A DNA stretch of 64,000 bases from contig JAMXDE010000008.1 in assembly GCA_026770025.1 (NCBI GenBank), positions 124,001 to 188,000 of the forward strand, written 5' to 3'. How positions within the stretch are numbered: position 1 is the stretch's first letter; every line of letters starts with the position of its first letter. The notes beneath the pieces are model-generated. The model had not been told where the DNA came from and ran no database searches. It saw only the letters and a program-made list of their open reading frames with translations. The DNA is from Craspedostauros australis. Its lineage: Eukaryota; Bacillariophyta; Bacillariophyceae; Mastogloiales; Achnanthaceae. Made by a program: the position numbers and the translations under genes. Shown in pieces: positions 33,219-45,956 of this stretch.

Positions 33219-34928
33219 ATATGCATACATTGACAAAAGGATTGTCCGACTGACTCGGGTCGTACATGGAACATGGTATTGATGTGCGAACTGTCACTCA
33301 CCTCAGCTCACGCTCGCACTCGCACCCACATCTCCACTCCACCAAGTGCGGACGCGGGGTGCAGCAAAGTAGAGCGGAGCACGTTGGAGTGATCCACTCT
33401 CTCCCCAGAGACTGCGACACCGCTAATCTCTCGACTATCTCTGGATTGGAAGAATCTGTTTGCGGCAGTTGCCGGATTCCCTTGGTTGTTTGGTGCTTGC
33501 CCTTACGAGGTGTCACGAACGGAAGTCTCACGCTGGTCGAAGGAGAAGAAGGCGCGTGGCACACAAATGGACCACTGGGGGGGGGGGACAGGCAGAAAGC
33601 TGTATCGCCACAACAAACGGCTTTGTTCTCCTCTTGTTCCAAGAGCCGACGAGCACGAGGTGCTGAGCCAGTAATCGTCGGTCCTCCCTTCTCGATGCGA
33701 ATCTGGTTGTCCATTCAGATGAGATGTACTTAGTCTGGACTTTGTCGAAATGTCTCTCCAGGCAAGACACGATCCTTCTACAAGGATAACTGCGGCTATT
33801 TTGTCCGCGGAGCCGAAAAGGCAGACCATTACCACCACCCTCCTGTTTCCGACGCCATCGGCGACCAAGCCTCATGAGAAGCACGATCATCACCGATAAC
33901 GGAGACATCCAGCGTCGAGAAAGGAGAGAGAGAGACCGCCGTGATCGTTTCAATACGGCTGTCTGTTTCATCTGGTCTGTGCGTCTTTCTTGCATCCGCT
34001 GGTGCTGATCGCCCACGAATCAGCACTTGCTGATGAAGTGCAGCTTGCGTTCGTTTGGATCTACTATGATCATTAGGGAGGTACGAGTGCAGCGGTAAAG
34101 TGGTCACGCACGAGCAAACCGATCACCAGTTGAATGACTCATTGAGTAATTGATTGGATGGCACGGATGAATTCTCGCGAATGGGAATGAGATAACGCGA
34201 CAACACTGCGTGCTCAACGCCGGTTGTTGCTGCGCAAGTTGTATCATGACAATGTCAGTTGTCTTTTGTGTACTTTGCTCACCACAACGCCACGTTGGAT
34301 GTAGTTGTCAAGACAGAAACGGTATCTCCAAGCTGAAGGCATGGCATTATGTGGTGTAGGAATCCGATACTGGAGTTCAATAAGACATGCACATCGGCTA
34401 AGAGATACTACTCCGCTCGGACGAGTTTGCAGCACCTTGCCGGCTCGCAGTTCGGTTGGTTGCCGTTCAGTGTTTTGGGAGCCGCGGCAATTTTGGAGAG
34501 AGCCCTTCGCAATGACGTTCCCGGCAAGCCTGACAGGTTGTCAAGTTGCTGGACATGATGACGTTGGTTGAAATGTCTGCGACCTCTGAACTCTCTTCGA
34601 GCTCCTCTGTGTATACCATGTATTGAGTACCTTAGTATGATACTACAAAATCGATGCGATACCATTCGTATAGAGCATGCGCCTCATCCGGCACACTCAG
34701 TATATCTTCGACAGTGAATCGGGTTCTCCACTATTCTCCCGTGCGTGCCCACTGTGACGAAGTAGACAAAAATACATAGGCACATCCATGTACACAGCGC
34801 ACTGCTCATTGCGCACTCCTACCTTCGTCAGACTCAACTGAAAGGCAATGCGTCACTATGCACCATACTATCATCGTCCATGGCATCCATGTTGGTACCT
34901 GCTTCCTGCTCGTGTCATCCTCGTGGTC
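33219..34928. other. Intergenic region without a recognisable gene
   Basis: Overlapping short frames exist around 33300-34016 on both strands, but none has a domain or credible composition. A run of ten G lies at 33577-33586. Nothing else is distinct. Confidence 0.45.
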
Positions 34929-35758
34929 TGTTGGCAAGTTCCGCTCACGGAAGCCTACGATCATGGAAGACGGTGTTGTTGATAGCCGGTCTGTTTGCAA
35001 TTTCATTAGTTGAGCACTCCGATCCTCTTGGTGTCTCAGTTGTCTTGCCCGATGCTCTCGGCGCGTTTGTCAATCTCGTAGATTGGATGGTCCGACTATG
35101 AGTCGGCACGCGGGATCCTCTCTCGCTCCTCTCTGTATTCTCTCTCTCTCTCTCTCTCTGTCTCAGCATCGCGTCCTTCGTGCTACACGATACTACATGT
35201 TCGATGCGTGCTCCACATTTGACACTCTGTTCGTTCACTACTGGTTCCTACTCCACGAGTACTTACCATTTGAACTTCACCTCCTGTATTCATGATCTTG
35301 ATGCCCTTCGGTCATCGGATCTTCATCTCCTGCTCTGACATGGAGACAGATGTTGACGTGGTGACACAATGACATCCTGTCAACGTCAGTAGGTGTCCTT
35401 CTGCTCTCCAGATGTCACGTTCCATTGGTGATGCAGCAGTCTGTCAGATGATATCGTTATCTGAGGTTTAGTTGGGAAGTACCTCGAGATTCTCTTGGTA
35501 CCATTGATGGATGGACAGACGATGTTCCAATTCTCTCAGAAATCGTCATTTGCAAATTTCCTCCAGAAATCTTGCTCCTTTTTGTGTGTTCCATTTCCCC
35601 TGTAATTCTGACGAATCACAGCATACTATTGACACGAGTGTAGTTATACCGTTCAAGTGCGTATGAGAGAATAACGGGTGAATGATGCACATATACATGT
35701 ACATCTCGACATATACTCACATGTACATCTTGACACCCTTCCTGTGTGCATTCAGTCA
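34929..35758 (-). repeat. Copia-2 LTR (3' LTR in element orientation)
   Basis: 830 bp, TG...CA, with a (TC)n run at about 35139-35160. It aligns with 40450-41214 throughout, with many substitutions and indels, and carries a duplicated ATGTACATCTYGACA-like stretch near 35695-35732 absent from the other LTR. The pol stop codon at 35756-35758 overlaps its edge. Confidence 0.8.
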
Positions 35759-38700
35759 TTCGAATGTTCTCGATGTGTCAAGGTACGACTTCTCATGTTC
35801 GCGTTGTAAGTCGGCCTTGATGTTCTTGGTGAATCCGTCACTTGTGTTCTGCTCGGATTTGACGAAAATGATTTCGATGGTTTTGTTGATTACCATGTTT
35901 CTCACGTAGTGATGGCGCACGTCGATGTGCCGCGATCGTTGGGATGTTGATGGGTTCTTGGCGATGAAGATTGCTCCGATGTTGTCCACACGGACCTTGA
36001 TCGGTGTCTTCACTGGGACGCCCACACTTTCGAGTAGCTGCATGACGAAGAAGATCTCCTTTGCCGCTTCGGAAAGGGCAACGTATTCTGCTTCGGATGA
36101 GCTGAGTGTGACGGCCTTCTGTGCCTTGGATCGCCAAAGGATTGGTACCTTGCACAGGTATAGGATGAATCCCCCTACGCTGATTCTTGTATTCTTGTCT
36201 CCTGCATATTCGCTATCGCAGAAGAGCTCCATGTCCCAGCCGTCGTCGTCTGGACGCGCTGGATGGATCTTCAATCCATAGTCCTTTGTATCGATCACAT
36301 ACTTGATGATCCGATACATCTCCTTCATTGCGGCCTTGGTGGGCCCGATTAATACCTTGGAGAGTTCCCTCACAGGGTTCGCGATATCTGGTCGCGAGTG
36401 CTTGATGAGGAAGAGTAGCATACCGACGCCTCGGCGGTATTCGGCATGTTCTTCTGGTCCGACCTTGTGTAGTCCGTTATCTTCGGATGGTCGTACGATG
36501 ATTTGACCTGGGGTTCCCAGTGTCCCATAGCGCTGCATCTTCACAACCTTGGTTCCGAACTCTTCGGTGAGGTGTCGGATGAGATGTGGTTGACGCAATG
36601 TCGCTCTAGTCTTGTCATGGTTCAGTTCGATGTTGCAGCTGAGGTAGTCTCCAAGTCCGCGCTCGATTGTCACCTTGAATTTGCTGCCTTGGATGTCCTT
36701 CAGGAATGTCTCCAATGCCTTGGAGTCTCTGCAGCAGAAGCAATCGTCCATGTAGATGGCCACGATCATACTTCCTTCGTTCGTCTTCCTGTAGAACAGG
36801 CACGGATCTGCCGCGCTCTGTTCGAAGTTGATATTCTTGAGGGTTGATACCAACATCTTGAACCATTGCCTGGCGCTCTGCACAAGTCCGTAGATTGGCT
36901 TGTGTAGGGTCAGGGCTTCGTCTGGTTGATGATCCATCCCGTTGGGACAGTTCATGTAGATCTCCTCGTCGAGGTCTCCATGTAGGAATGCCGTTACAAC
37001 ATTGACGAGTGCGCAGTCCATCTTCTTGATCAGCATGATCACCATCATGACCCGATAGGTCACATCATGGATGACGGGTGAGTAATGCTCTTGGAAGTCC
37101 ACTCCTGCGACTTGTGAATAGCCACATGCAACGAGCCGTGCTCGATGTGTGCCATCGCGCTTCAGCTTGAAGACCCATTTGCACTTGCAGCATCTGCGGC
37201 CGCGTGGGATGGCATCTCGTTTGATCTTGCTGTACACCTTGCGTGTGTCCATGGAGTCGAACTCTTTCTTGATGGCTGCTCGATATCCCTTTCGATGGAT
37301 AGGGTCTGGATGATTGAAGGCTCCATCGAATGTTGTAGGTTCGATGTGCTTCTCTGGTTCTTTCTTCTCGTCCTGCATCGACAGTCCGATGTCGATCGCT
37401 GGTGATTCGGTGATGATTGCATTCATTCCGTACAGTCCTGTTGTGCTATAGTGAGTGATCTCAATCTCTCCTTCATCTGCAATTTCTTCGTCATCTGTAG
37501 TTTCGTTGTTGGAGTCGTCGATCATCTCATCGCTGAGTTCGTCACTGTCTTCATTGGATGATGACTCGCTCTCATAGCCTTCCTCCTTTCGACCTCGTTC
37601 GTTGAAGTCTGCGAGCTCACGCAGAGCTCTGGGAATACTCTTCCCTGCAGTTGACTTGGGATTAGCTTCTCCCTTCCTGCCTCGTGCTTCGTGACGTCGG
37701 ATTCTCTCCTTTCTAGCTATGTCACGTTTACTTGGTTTGCTTGGTGGAGGTCTGGATGGTGTGTCATGTGTAGACCTCGCTGGTGTGTTCGGAGGGGTGA
37801 CGCCTGTGTCATCGTCGTCTTTGTCGCCGGATGGTATGATCTCGTCATCCTCATGATTGGATTCGCTCCGATCTTCCTCGTCGTTATGGATTAGTTGAGT
37901 CACTACTCCATCGTTCTCATCGTCGCTATCTGATAAGATGTGATACCTATTGGTATCAGCGAAAGATACTCTCTTCGCTTCTGATGTTTGATGCATTGCC
38001 GTCTTTGGCGTTGCTCCCTTTTGTCCGATGGTTGTGAAGCTGTTTGCATCTGTTGTTCCTGCTTCGCTGGATATGTTCGGTGCTGGTGCCCAGCCACAGA
38101 ACTGTCTGTATGATTGGTTGAGCCACTTGATGTCGCGAGAGCAGATCAGTGACTTGGTCGATGGTCTGTACATGTTGTAGACCCCTGATGCGTGTTGGTG
38201 TGCATATCTGATGAACGCCATCTCTTCTCCTCTATTCTTGAGTTTGGCGGTGATCCCGCCGTAGGTAGTCTTCACAACACCCACCTCTCCAAATGTACGG
38301 AGTGCATTTGCGTATGGTGGATCGTTGCCAAAGAATTGGCGATATGGTGACTCCTTCTGGTTCTTCGCTACAGTGATGTTGGCAATGGCGGTGGCAGTGC
38401 TTGCAGTTGTTGCCCATAGACCATGCCTATATTCTTCGTCGAGCTGTGCTCCGTTGAGCATGGAGCGGATCTTGGTGTAGAGGTACGCGAACTTGCGTTC
38501 TACTCTACCGTTCTGTTGCGGCGTGTTCGATGCTGTGAATTCGAATTTCACGTTCAGTCCTGCATCGATGAGAGTATCCTGCGTGGACTTGTTCTCTCCG
38601 CTGTTGTCACCTCAGAAGATGATCTGTTGGTCACCAGTCTGTGACTTGATCGTTTGGATGAATCGTTTGATGTATCCTGGTTGATCACTCTTGTTCTTGA

Positions 38701-40429
38701 GAAAGAAACTCCAGCAGTGATCTGTGCGGTCGTCCACGATCAGGGTCCAGTAGCGTTTATCTCCGAAGCTTATGTGTTTAGTGTAACTAATGTCAATGAA
38801 GAGCCGTTCGCCGCGGCGAGTTGCTCTCGGAATGGTTGCTTTCGGGATATTCTTCACTCTTGCGTTCGCGACCGCGCAGTCGCGACATACCGGCATCTCG
38901 CCAATGATCTTCCATCTGTATTGGCCGGATGTCCGCTTCATGGTTTCGAGTGGCGCGTGGCCGAGCATTCGATGCAAGTTCACCGCGCTGATCTCCTTGG
39001 ATGGATTCTTGACGATGGCTGTGCAAGCCTTGTCGTCGTTCGTTGGCATGATGGGATGCATCTGCACTCCCGTGATGAATCCGTTGGATGTAGGGAAGAC
39101 TCGATCGAACACGATCTTCGTTCCGGATCCGTTGATAATGTCCATCAGAATGCCGTTGCCACCAAGTTGGTAACCGTTGTACAGAGCCTTGTTCGTAGAG
39201 AAAAGGTTCACCGCCATTTTTTGGTGTGTACTTCACATCATCAAATCGGATGATATGACCAGTGTTGTCTCGTTGCTTGACCTTCAAGCGAATGGATCCC
39301 ATTTTGGGAGAGTCCAGCTTTGTGCTGTCTCCCACTTGGACGAAGGACTTGATGTGCTGCACGTTGAAGAGAGCGGCGTCCGAATTCACAATGTGACACG
39401 AAGCTCTTCTGTCGGCGAGCCAGGTGTCCTTGTTGACCTTGTCTTTGTGTTTGGTGCTCAGCTCGTGGAGCTGTTCCACAGCGGCTGCAGCCAAGTCATC
39501 CATGTGACCTCCATCATGGTTGTCTGGGTTGTCGTCTTCGTGGATTCCATCTTTGTTGTAGGGGTCATGGTCTTCGTCGTCCATGTCATGATTGGCAGTC
39601 TCGTCGTTGGGTAGTTCTGCGAACTCCGATGGAACCGTGCTGTTTCGATGAGTTCCTGTCACCGGATTGTACGGCATGACTCATGGTTGCTCGCGTAAGA
39701 GTACCTGCATACATCCTCCAAGGATGTAGTACATGGCCATGTCGGGAATTGAATTGTTGTTGTACTCCCCCAACAATCGGTTGATGACCAATCCGTTGGC
39801 AAGAATCTCTTTGACTTATCAGAAGTTCTTCGACAGTATTGTGGCTGCCGCGCACACCCATAGGCGTCGCTCTCCCACATTGGCATCGTCTGGGTACAGA
39901 TGCATGCCTGCTGTCATCACAGCGTCGTGGATGAGCTGACATTGCTTAATCTCTGCTGTTGCTGGGACTGTGGTGTTGTGTCAAGTCTGTATATCACTCT
40001 TGTTCCTCTGAACTCTGAGGTCGGTGCGAATGCAACGTTGGCTGGGTAGACGACTCGCTTGTCGGGGTTGAATCCATCTTCTGATTCATCACTGCTATCT
40101 TCATCGAAGATGCCCGTTCTATTGTTCCTTGCCGGTGGAGGAGGCGGCGCCTCGCTGCCATTCATCTCGTCGTCGGGGACATCTTTGTTCTTGTTGGGGC
40201 CTGCGCCGTTTGCATTCTTGGCGGCTTCGATCTTGATCTCGATTTCGATGGCCTCAGTTTCCATTTCAGCTGCGTTGCCGGATGGATTGATGATGTCATT
40301 CTCGTTGAAGCAGTACTCAAAGCTGATTTCACGATGTGGATCGACTTCATGGATGATTGGCTCGTTGCTGAGCCACGCTGGTACGGCCTCGTCGTTGCGT
40401 ACTTCACAATCCGAGCCGCGGGCTCGCAC
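35756..40429 (-). pseudogene. Copia-2 pol remnant (protease, integrase, reverse transcriptase, RNase H)
   Basis: Minus strand, in several pieces. From 40429 an acidic, Asp/Glu-rich frame starts just inside the LTR and resembles only the linker region of Copia-1, so gag is absent. A shift near 39600-39950 leads to the protease region, with a degenerate site LADRRASCH in place of the usual DSGAS near 39400. A shift at an A6 run near 39218 leads to the integrase zinc region and core. A TGA at 38612-38614 then interrupts it. The last 931 codons (38551-35756) hold the end of the integrase, a reverse transcriptase with YMDD near 36750, and RNase H with CDSEYAGD. The reverse transcriptase and RNase H look unbroken despite the dead context. 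Confidence 0.88.
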
Positions 40430-40449
40430 TGATCTATGGTTTATAAACG

Positions 40450-41214
40450 TGTTGGCAAGTTCCGCTCACGGAAACTCTTGCAACTGTTAACAACAGTGTT
40501 GGTGGTGGTGGTGGTTGCAATTCTGTTTGCTAGTTCATTACGTTGCTATTCCAATTCTGTCTTGGAGTCTCCTGATTATGAGTCAGCATGCAAGATGATC
40601 TTTCACGGTTGCTCGTTTTCTCTCTCTCTCTTTCTTGTGTGTTGGTTCTACACAATATTCCGTACTCAATACGTGCTCCGTATTCGATACATATTCAGTT
40701 GTCTCATCCTCTATTGGTGTACTACTTTGTGTGCAGTTGCCAATGTCTCATCTGAACTCCTCCTTGCAGATCCACAATCTCGATGTCCCTTGGTCATCAA
40801 ATCTTCTCCTTCTCGATCTGATGTGGAGACAGCTGTCGATGTGGTGACATGATGACATCTTGTTGACGTCAGCTGTCAACTTCCATGGTCCTTCCGATTC
40901 CATGTTCCATCATTGATGCAATGGTCTGTCAAGGATATCGTCATTTGAGGTTAAGTTGAGAAATACATCGAGCTTCGCTCGATGCCATACGTTTCCACTG
41001 GTTGATGGACGGACAATGTTCCTGATACTCTCAGAAATCGTTGTTTGCAGATTTCCTCCAGAAATTCTGCTCGTTGTCGTGTGTTCCATTTGTGATGTGA
41101 TTTCGTTCCATCACAGTTCACTCATGACACGAATGTAGTTGTACTGCCAGTACATGAGTATAAGAGAACAATGGGTGAGCGATGCACATACACATTTGCA
41201 CATTCCTACAGTCA
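40450..41214 (-). repeat. Copia-2 LTR (5' LTR in element orientation)
   Basis: 765 bp, partner of 34929-35758. It starts TGTTGGCAAGTTCC and ends CTACAGTCA. A (TC)n stretch lies at about 40618-40634. Divergence from its partner indicates an old insertion. Confidence 0.8.
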
Positions 41215-42283
41215 TGGATGATTTTCCACTTGCTTGTGCCATTGCACAGGGAGTGAGTGATGCATACAAACATGCACACAAAACCCCAACAAACAAGTAC
41301 ATGGAAGGCTCTCATTCAAAGCTACACACTGAGGAATTGGCAAGGTGCATCACAGAGACGTTGACAACAACAAGTCAGAACGAAACGAGCACGTTCCATT
41401 GTGCAACGCACAGCATACACAACTTTGATGCATACAAGAGCGTTTGGTGAACGCAACTAGAATGTGGCGAACCCTGTAAGATCGAGCACCTTGATAGTGG
41501 CGGTAGGCAGTCGTGTATTCTAATGCAGTGCAGATAATAATGCTGTGTTTGCGATCATGATGCGCAGCAGGGTACTCCCAAAAATGATGACTCGTGCACG
41601 CGGCGAGCCAGCCTGTAGTATGCGCACGAAGCTCGTATTTGCCCACATGATCGCCGCGAACAGAAAGGAGACAAAATGAACGAAGATCTGATACTGGGAT
41701 GGAGGTATCTCATTGAGCAACTCAGAGAAATGACGTCACATGTTGATGTGGTGTTGCGACACCCACAAAGACAAAAAAGAGTCTGTTGATGACGTGGTTG
41801 CGAGCGTGCAGCACTCGGGAAGGGAGTTTTGGGAATAACAGGAAAAGGGTTTGCCGCAGCTTCCAACTTAACCCTTTACCGTTAATGACAGTCCCAACTC
41901 ATGTCCCACAGCACACTCGTCCGAGCGGAGTAGTATAGTACACTCATCCGAGGTGGCGGGCAGTTCTCGTGGTCCACCAAATTTCAGTTGACCTGCTGTC
42001 ACGTTGGCGCAGGTCTTGGTGGAATGATGTGAGATGGGCAATAGCAGCAAACGAGAGCTTTGTGATCTGCTTTGATGACCGGACGGAGAAACCAAGAAGA
42101 AGGCAAGACCGTCGGTTGTCAGCGTTCGCAGCACAAACAACAAAGACAACAACATGTGATGGACGCTTTGATGCCATAAAATCACTCGAGGCACCAACAA
42201 GAAGAGCAGCATAAAATCACCTTTGGCACCCAAACACGTCCAAACATCCACACAAAACCACAACGTTTCCATTTGCTCGAACC
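41215..42283. other. Intergenic region with one TGACGTCA site
   Basis: No gene recognised. A perfect TGACGTCA palindrome lies at 41731-41738, about 550 bases before the candidate start at 42284. The last 100 bases are rich in CA and AC, like the leaders of other genes here. Confidence 0.4.
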
Positions 42284-43246
42284 ATGTGCACCCCCGCATC
42301 ATTCCTCACACGTCGTCGTTCTCTCGCTCATGCTGAAGACTCACCGGCCCGATACTGCGCTACCCGCAACGGCAAGAACAACAGCAACAGCGAACAGCGC
42401 GAGCTGAAGACAAGATATTCCTACTCATCAGCAACACCATCCTTTGCATCGACCAGTAGCATGGATCAACACTTCGGGTACGACGGTATAGATGAAGACC
42501 TTTCCTGCGATGACACCAACTCCTGCAGCAGCGATGACGAGAGCACCTGTGATTGCTGGAGCTCGGCGCGTGACACCCTGTTGAACAGAGACCCGGATCA
42601 GGAGGCCCTCCCGGTCATCCACGAGAGTGAAGCGTTCACAGAAAGAAGCCAACAACGCTTTCGACCCGTCACGACGCAATGCTGCCGTGGTGATATCCGT
42701 CGGTGGAGCTCCACCTCATCGTCGAGAGGCTCGCTACCACTTCGTGCCCATGCACACGCAGCATCGCAGAACAGCAAAGATCGTCCGTTGCAATGCCCAA
42801 CCCGGCGGATGTCTTGAACGACGCGTTCGATAGATGCGCACAAGAACATCCCGGACTGGCAGAAACCAGACAGTTTTGATACCTCAGCTGGATCCTCTAT
42901 GGAGGATTTCAGGTGAGGTGCTCCATCCATAGATACAAGAGAGGATTCCAGTCGAGATCTGCACCATTGTTCCGAAGATTTCAGCTGGAGAGTGGTCATC
43001 CAGCAACGTCACGATGCAGATGGCACACAAGCATCAGACGTTACATCGATCGTGGAGCAGAAAAACGATTTTTACAACAACAGAAAACCAATAGAGAAAG
43101 TCCTCGGGCCAATTTTGACCAAGCCATACCTTCGAGCAGAGAGACTAATAAACGACGTTGTTCTGCATGGACCATTCGAGTACTCTTCAATACTTGCATT
43201 GTATGGTTGCGCTAGAGAGAGAAGCGGCATCAGCATCGTAGCGTAG
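42284..43246 (+). CDS. Candidate intron-containing gene, unknown function (possibly broken)
   Basis: An ATG in an A/C-rich leader opens a frame (42284-42817) rich in Ser, Asp and Arg, with a Ser/Asp/Cys-rich stretch near residues 66-95. A likely intron lies at 42913-42984: it starts GTGAGG and ends TTTCAG. Splicing joins a frame before it (from about 42834) to one after it. The latter encodes a credible C-terminus of about 85 residues, with KPIEKVLGPILTKPYLRAER, ending at the TAG at 43244-43246. Both flanks are in the frame used by the ATG, but a TGA at 42815-42817 intervenes. It could lie in a second short intron (for example 42783-42833, which keeps phase) or be a disabling mutation. No family recognised. 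Confidence 0.4.
42913..42984 (+). other. Probable spliceosomal intron, 72 bp
   Basis: The 5' site is CAG|GTGAGG and the 3' site is TTTCAG|CTGG. Removing 72 bases preserves the reading frame and avoids the in-frame stop created by reading through. This is the clearest splice pair in the window. Confidence 0.45.
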
Positions 43247-43440
43247 CACTGCTATACTCGTAAACCATAAATTGTTATTCAGCTGGCACCAAGCTGATCG
43301 GCGCACGCTGTCATTGAGCGTCAAATGGTTTCGTGTGGTTGTTGCGTTGTTTGTGCCTCGCGACAAAGGCTGGCCGACTCCTGCGTTCGGACTATTATAG
43401 GACACATTCGGCTATTCCGCGATGAAAGCGAGAAGGTGAG

Positions 43441-43445
<5 letters not shown>

Positions 43446-43480
<35 letters not shown>
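43446..43480. repeat. (GA)n microsatellite
   Basis: About 17 uninterrupted GA dinucleotides between the candidate gene ending at 43246 and the minus-strand frame at 43517-43735. Confidence 0.85.
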
Positions 43481-43482
<2 letters not shown>

Positions 43483-43516
43483 CGAGGAAAGTCAGATACG
43501 AGCCAGAGTAGTATTG

Positions 43517-43735
43517 TCATGAATCGGTTGGTACGGTCGGCGCCGGCATAGTTCGTACCAATTCTGCAACATCTCGTCTCAATCGGAACATCCTTCCAAG
43601 TGCGGCGATGCCCATACTATCGATGTACGATCCTCTTGTGGTACTCAGAGCCTCGCAAATGTGTTGGAACGCATCAGACCCGAAGGTGTCGCCAAGCAAG
43701 GCCTGCCTGAATGCAAATCGCAATAATGTCGGCAT
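43517..43735 (-). CDS. Small candidate ORF, 72 residues, unknown
   Basis: From an ATG at 43733-43735 the minus-strand frame encodes 72 residues with ordinary soluble-protein composition: Leu, Ala, Arg and Asp in helix-like spacing. The frame is open further upstream to 43993, where composition is less convincing. A long (GA)n run at about 43446-43480 lies just beyond its stop. No motif is recognised, so this is a weak call. Confidence 0.25.
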   Translation of the reverse strand: MPTLLRFAFRQALLGDTFGSDAFQHICEALSTTRGSYIDSMGIAALGRMFRLRRDVAELVRTMPAPTVPTDS

Positions 43736-45099
43736 GTCTGGAAACGCAGATGCGGTCCCACAACAGCCACCACGGCAGCTTCTGCGAGTGTGTCTCGTTA
43801 ACAGAAGGAAAGGGCATCCTTGACTTTCCTCGGCCGCGCGTGTTGATGGCTTATTAAATGGAGCAGAGTACTCTATCACTCTGCTTTGAATTGAATTGGA
43901 TGAATGGCCGACTGGCTGTGTCTTGGCATGAATGGCCCGGCGACACAACCAATCGTGCCAACCGCCACCCTGTGATCTCTGATGTTGACCCATCGCAACG
44001 GCAAATGACCATGTCTGGCACAGCTGTGTGAGCCGTCGTGGTTGCAGAAGTGGAGAGGCTCCAAATTAGAGTGTTGAACGATGGGCTTTCCGTCTTCAGT
44101 TGGTGCAAACACCACACTTGTCACATGTGAGAATCTGGGAGAATCGCGCTATCAGGCCCGCCCAAGAGACCCGCACAAACAAGCGACTCCTCTCAAAAGA
44201 GTCGCGAACACATCATTTTCATGATTCCCTCATTCTTTTTGCGATCTATTGAGTCTCCATGCCGGTTACTTCCCTCTTCTCTTCCGCAGTTTGTTGCAAT
44301 CATTCCTCACACAACAGATACACACACTCATACGAATAGTAGAGTACTTCAGGTTTGTAAAGTCTCTGTGTCGTCGTATCTTGCAGAGTAAAGTTGTTGG
44401 GGCACCGTGGATTGTATCGTACGTGGCGAATGCGCTCTTCCGTGATCTTTCCATGCACAAGTTGAACTGGACCAAGCCGATAGCAAAGTCTGCAGCGCCC
44501 ATCAAGGTGGCGGACCGTGGTTTGGGCTTCTTCTGAGTGCCGCATCGATGACCCCCCGTACAAACTTCAAGGTTATGCTCCATTCACAAATTCGACTTTT
44601 TGTGGCGCACGTGGCAACAAGACAACAAGCGAAGCAACGCAATCGCACCATCATCGCCTCGTCCGCAAACACAAGCACGCCCAAAGAGAGGGCGGAGCGC
44701 TCAGCTCCCCACAAGGCCGCTCACAACACAACAAGACAATCAATTTTGCGACTGCAGACATGCGGATCTGAGAACACCGAAGAAGCTATCCTGCGCCATT
44801 TACAGTTAACACGGTCACACGAACGACATCAGCATCAACACGAACATCTGCACAGAGATCTCTCCGCACGACCTTGGTCATTCTTCCTATCACTTTTGTC
44901 CTTGAAACACAAAGCACCGCAAAGTACTGGAAGGAGCATCAGTGGCATCATCGTGTCTCTCTGGCCCGCACAAGTACGCGTGTACAAGCCAATGCATACC
45001 GAACACTATTCGCAATCTCGGCGAGCTGCCACAGTGAAATTGTGAGCATAATCCCCGTTCTGTTGCGCGAGTTTAACCTGAACGGCACCAGAACAAAGA

Positions 45100-45956
45100 A
45101 TGGGCACACCTCGACTTACGAATAACAACATGCGCGAAGCTGATCGGATCATCCGCACACATAATGCCATGGCCTCGGCTGCTGACAGCAAACCACCATC
45201 CAAAGCACAGCTGCATGAGTGCCATCGGGCCACGATGGTGATGTCGATATCAAGCCAATCGCCGACCATTGCGGGATCTCTTCCGAAATCACAGCAACAA
45301 GCGCACGGACAGACACAAGCGCCACCTTCACGCTCACGTTCACCATCATCAACCATATCCGTCCCATGGCATCTGACAGGTCATGCCCAGCATCACGGCT
45401 TCGGGGTCGCAGCCGCATTCGAACACCAAACGCCGACGCAGACACAGACACAGCTATTCGTTGGCAAAGATTCGCCATCAACATCGGTTTTTCAACACGA
45501 AAGCGATCGCTGGATTCCATGCCAAGCATCTCGGAACGATTGCCCACCCTCGTATCCCCCTCGCGCGCTCAGGAAGACGGAGACAATGCGATCAAGGCAG
45601 CACAGATTCCCAACGCGACTGATGAGATACAGATCTTCCTCCTCATGGTCACTGTCCCTGTCGACGATCGATTCAGTCGCGGAACACCCGAGCGAGATGG
45701 AAGCAGAGGCAGACACCAGTACATACAGTCACGAGTATCAACCGGCTCATTGACATTGATGTTCGTGTCGGCGCTGTCGCGACTGTCGCCACTGACGTAC
45801 AAGCATACACGAGCATGCACGAACGCGCACGAATCCGGAATGAATCGTGTTTGTGAGGCGAGAGGCCCACATCGGCAGAACAGAGCAACTATGTACGCTT
45901 CGTTTTCATACAGCACATGTACATACGATCTGGACGAATTTTTGAGATACGCGTAG
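45100..45956 (+). CDS. Candidate gene region, two overlapping long frames, unknown
   Basis: Two plus-strand frames overlap: 45100-45753 (217 codons, ATG start) and 45219-45956 (about 245 codons, no early ATG). Two such frames in about 52 percent GC DNA suggest that one is or was coding. The first begins plausibly and becomes Gln/Ser/Pro-rich. The second has more balanced composition in its middle, around 45560-45680. An intron or a frameshift joining them is possible. No domain or membrane segment is recognised. Confidence 0.25.

Larger units (their letters stand above)
34929..41214 (-). mobile_element. Copia-2: old, defective Copia-type LTR retrotransposon
   Basis: About 6.3 kb, running right to left. 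The two LTRs start TGTTGGCAAGTTCCGCTCAC and end CAGTCA, but are only about three-quarters identical by eye. The flanking pentamers (TGGTC at 34924-34928, TGGAT at 41215-41219) share three bases at most. Internal pol sequence is related to Copia-1 but carries at least one stop and two frameshifts, and the gag domain with zinc knuckles is missing. The element is therefore inactive and much older than Copia-1. Confidence 0.88.

Noticed and set aside
44184-44207. Stem-loop GCGACTC...GAGTCGC
   Set aside because: A 7-bp stem with a 10-base loop and no neighbouring gene end; it could be chance.
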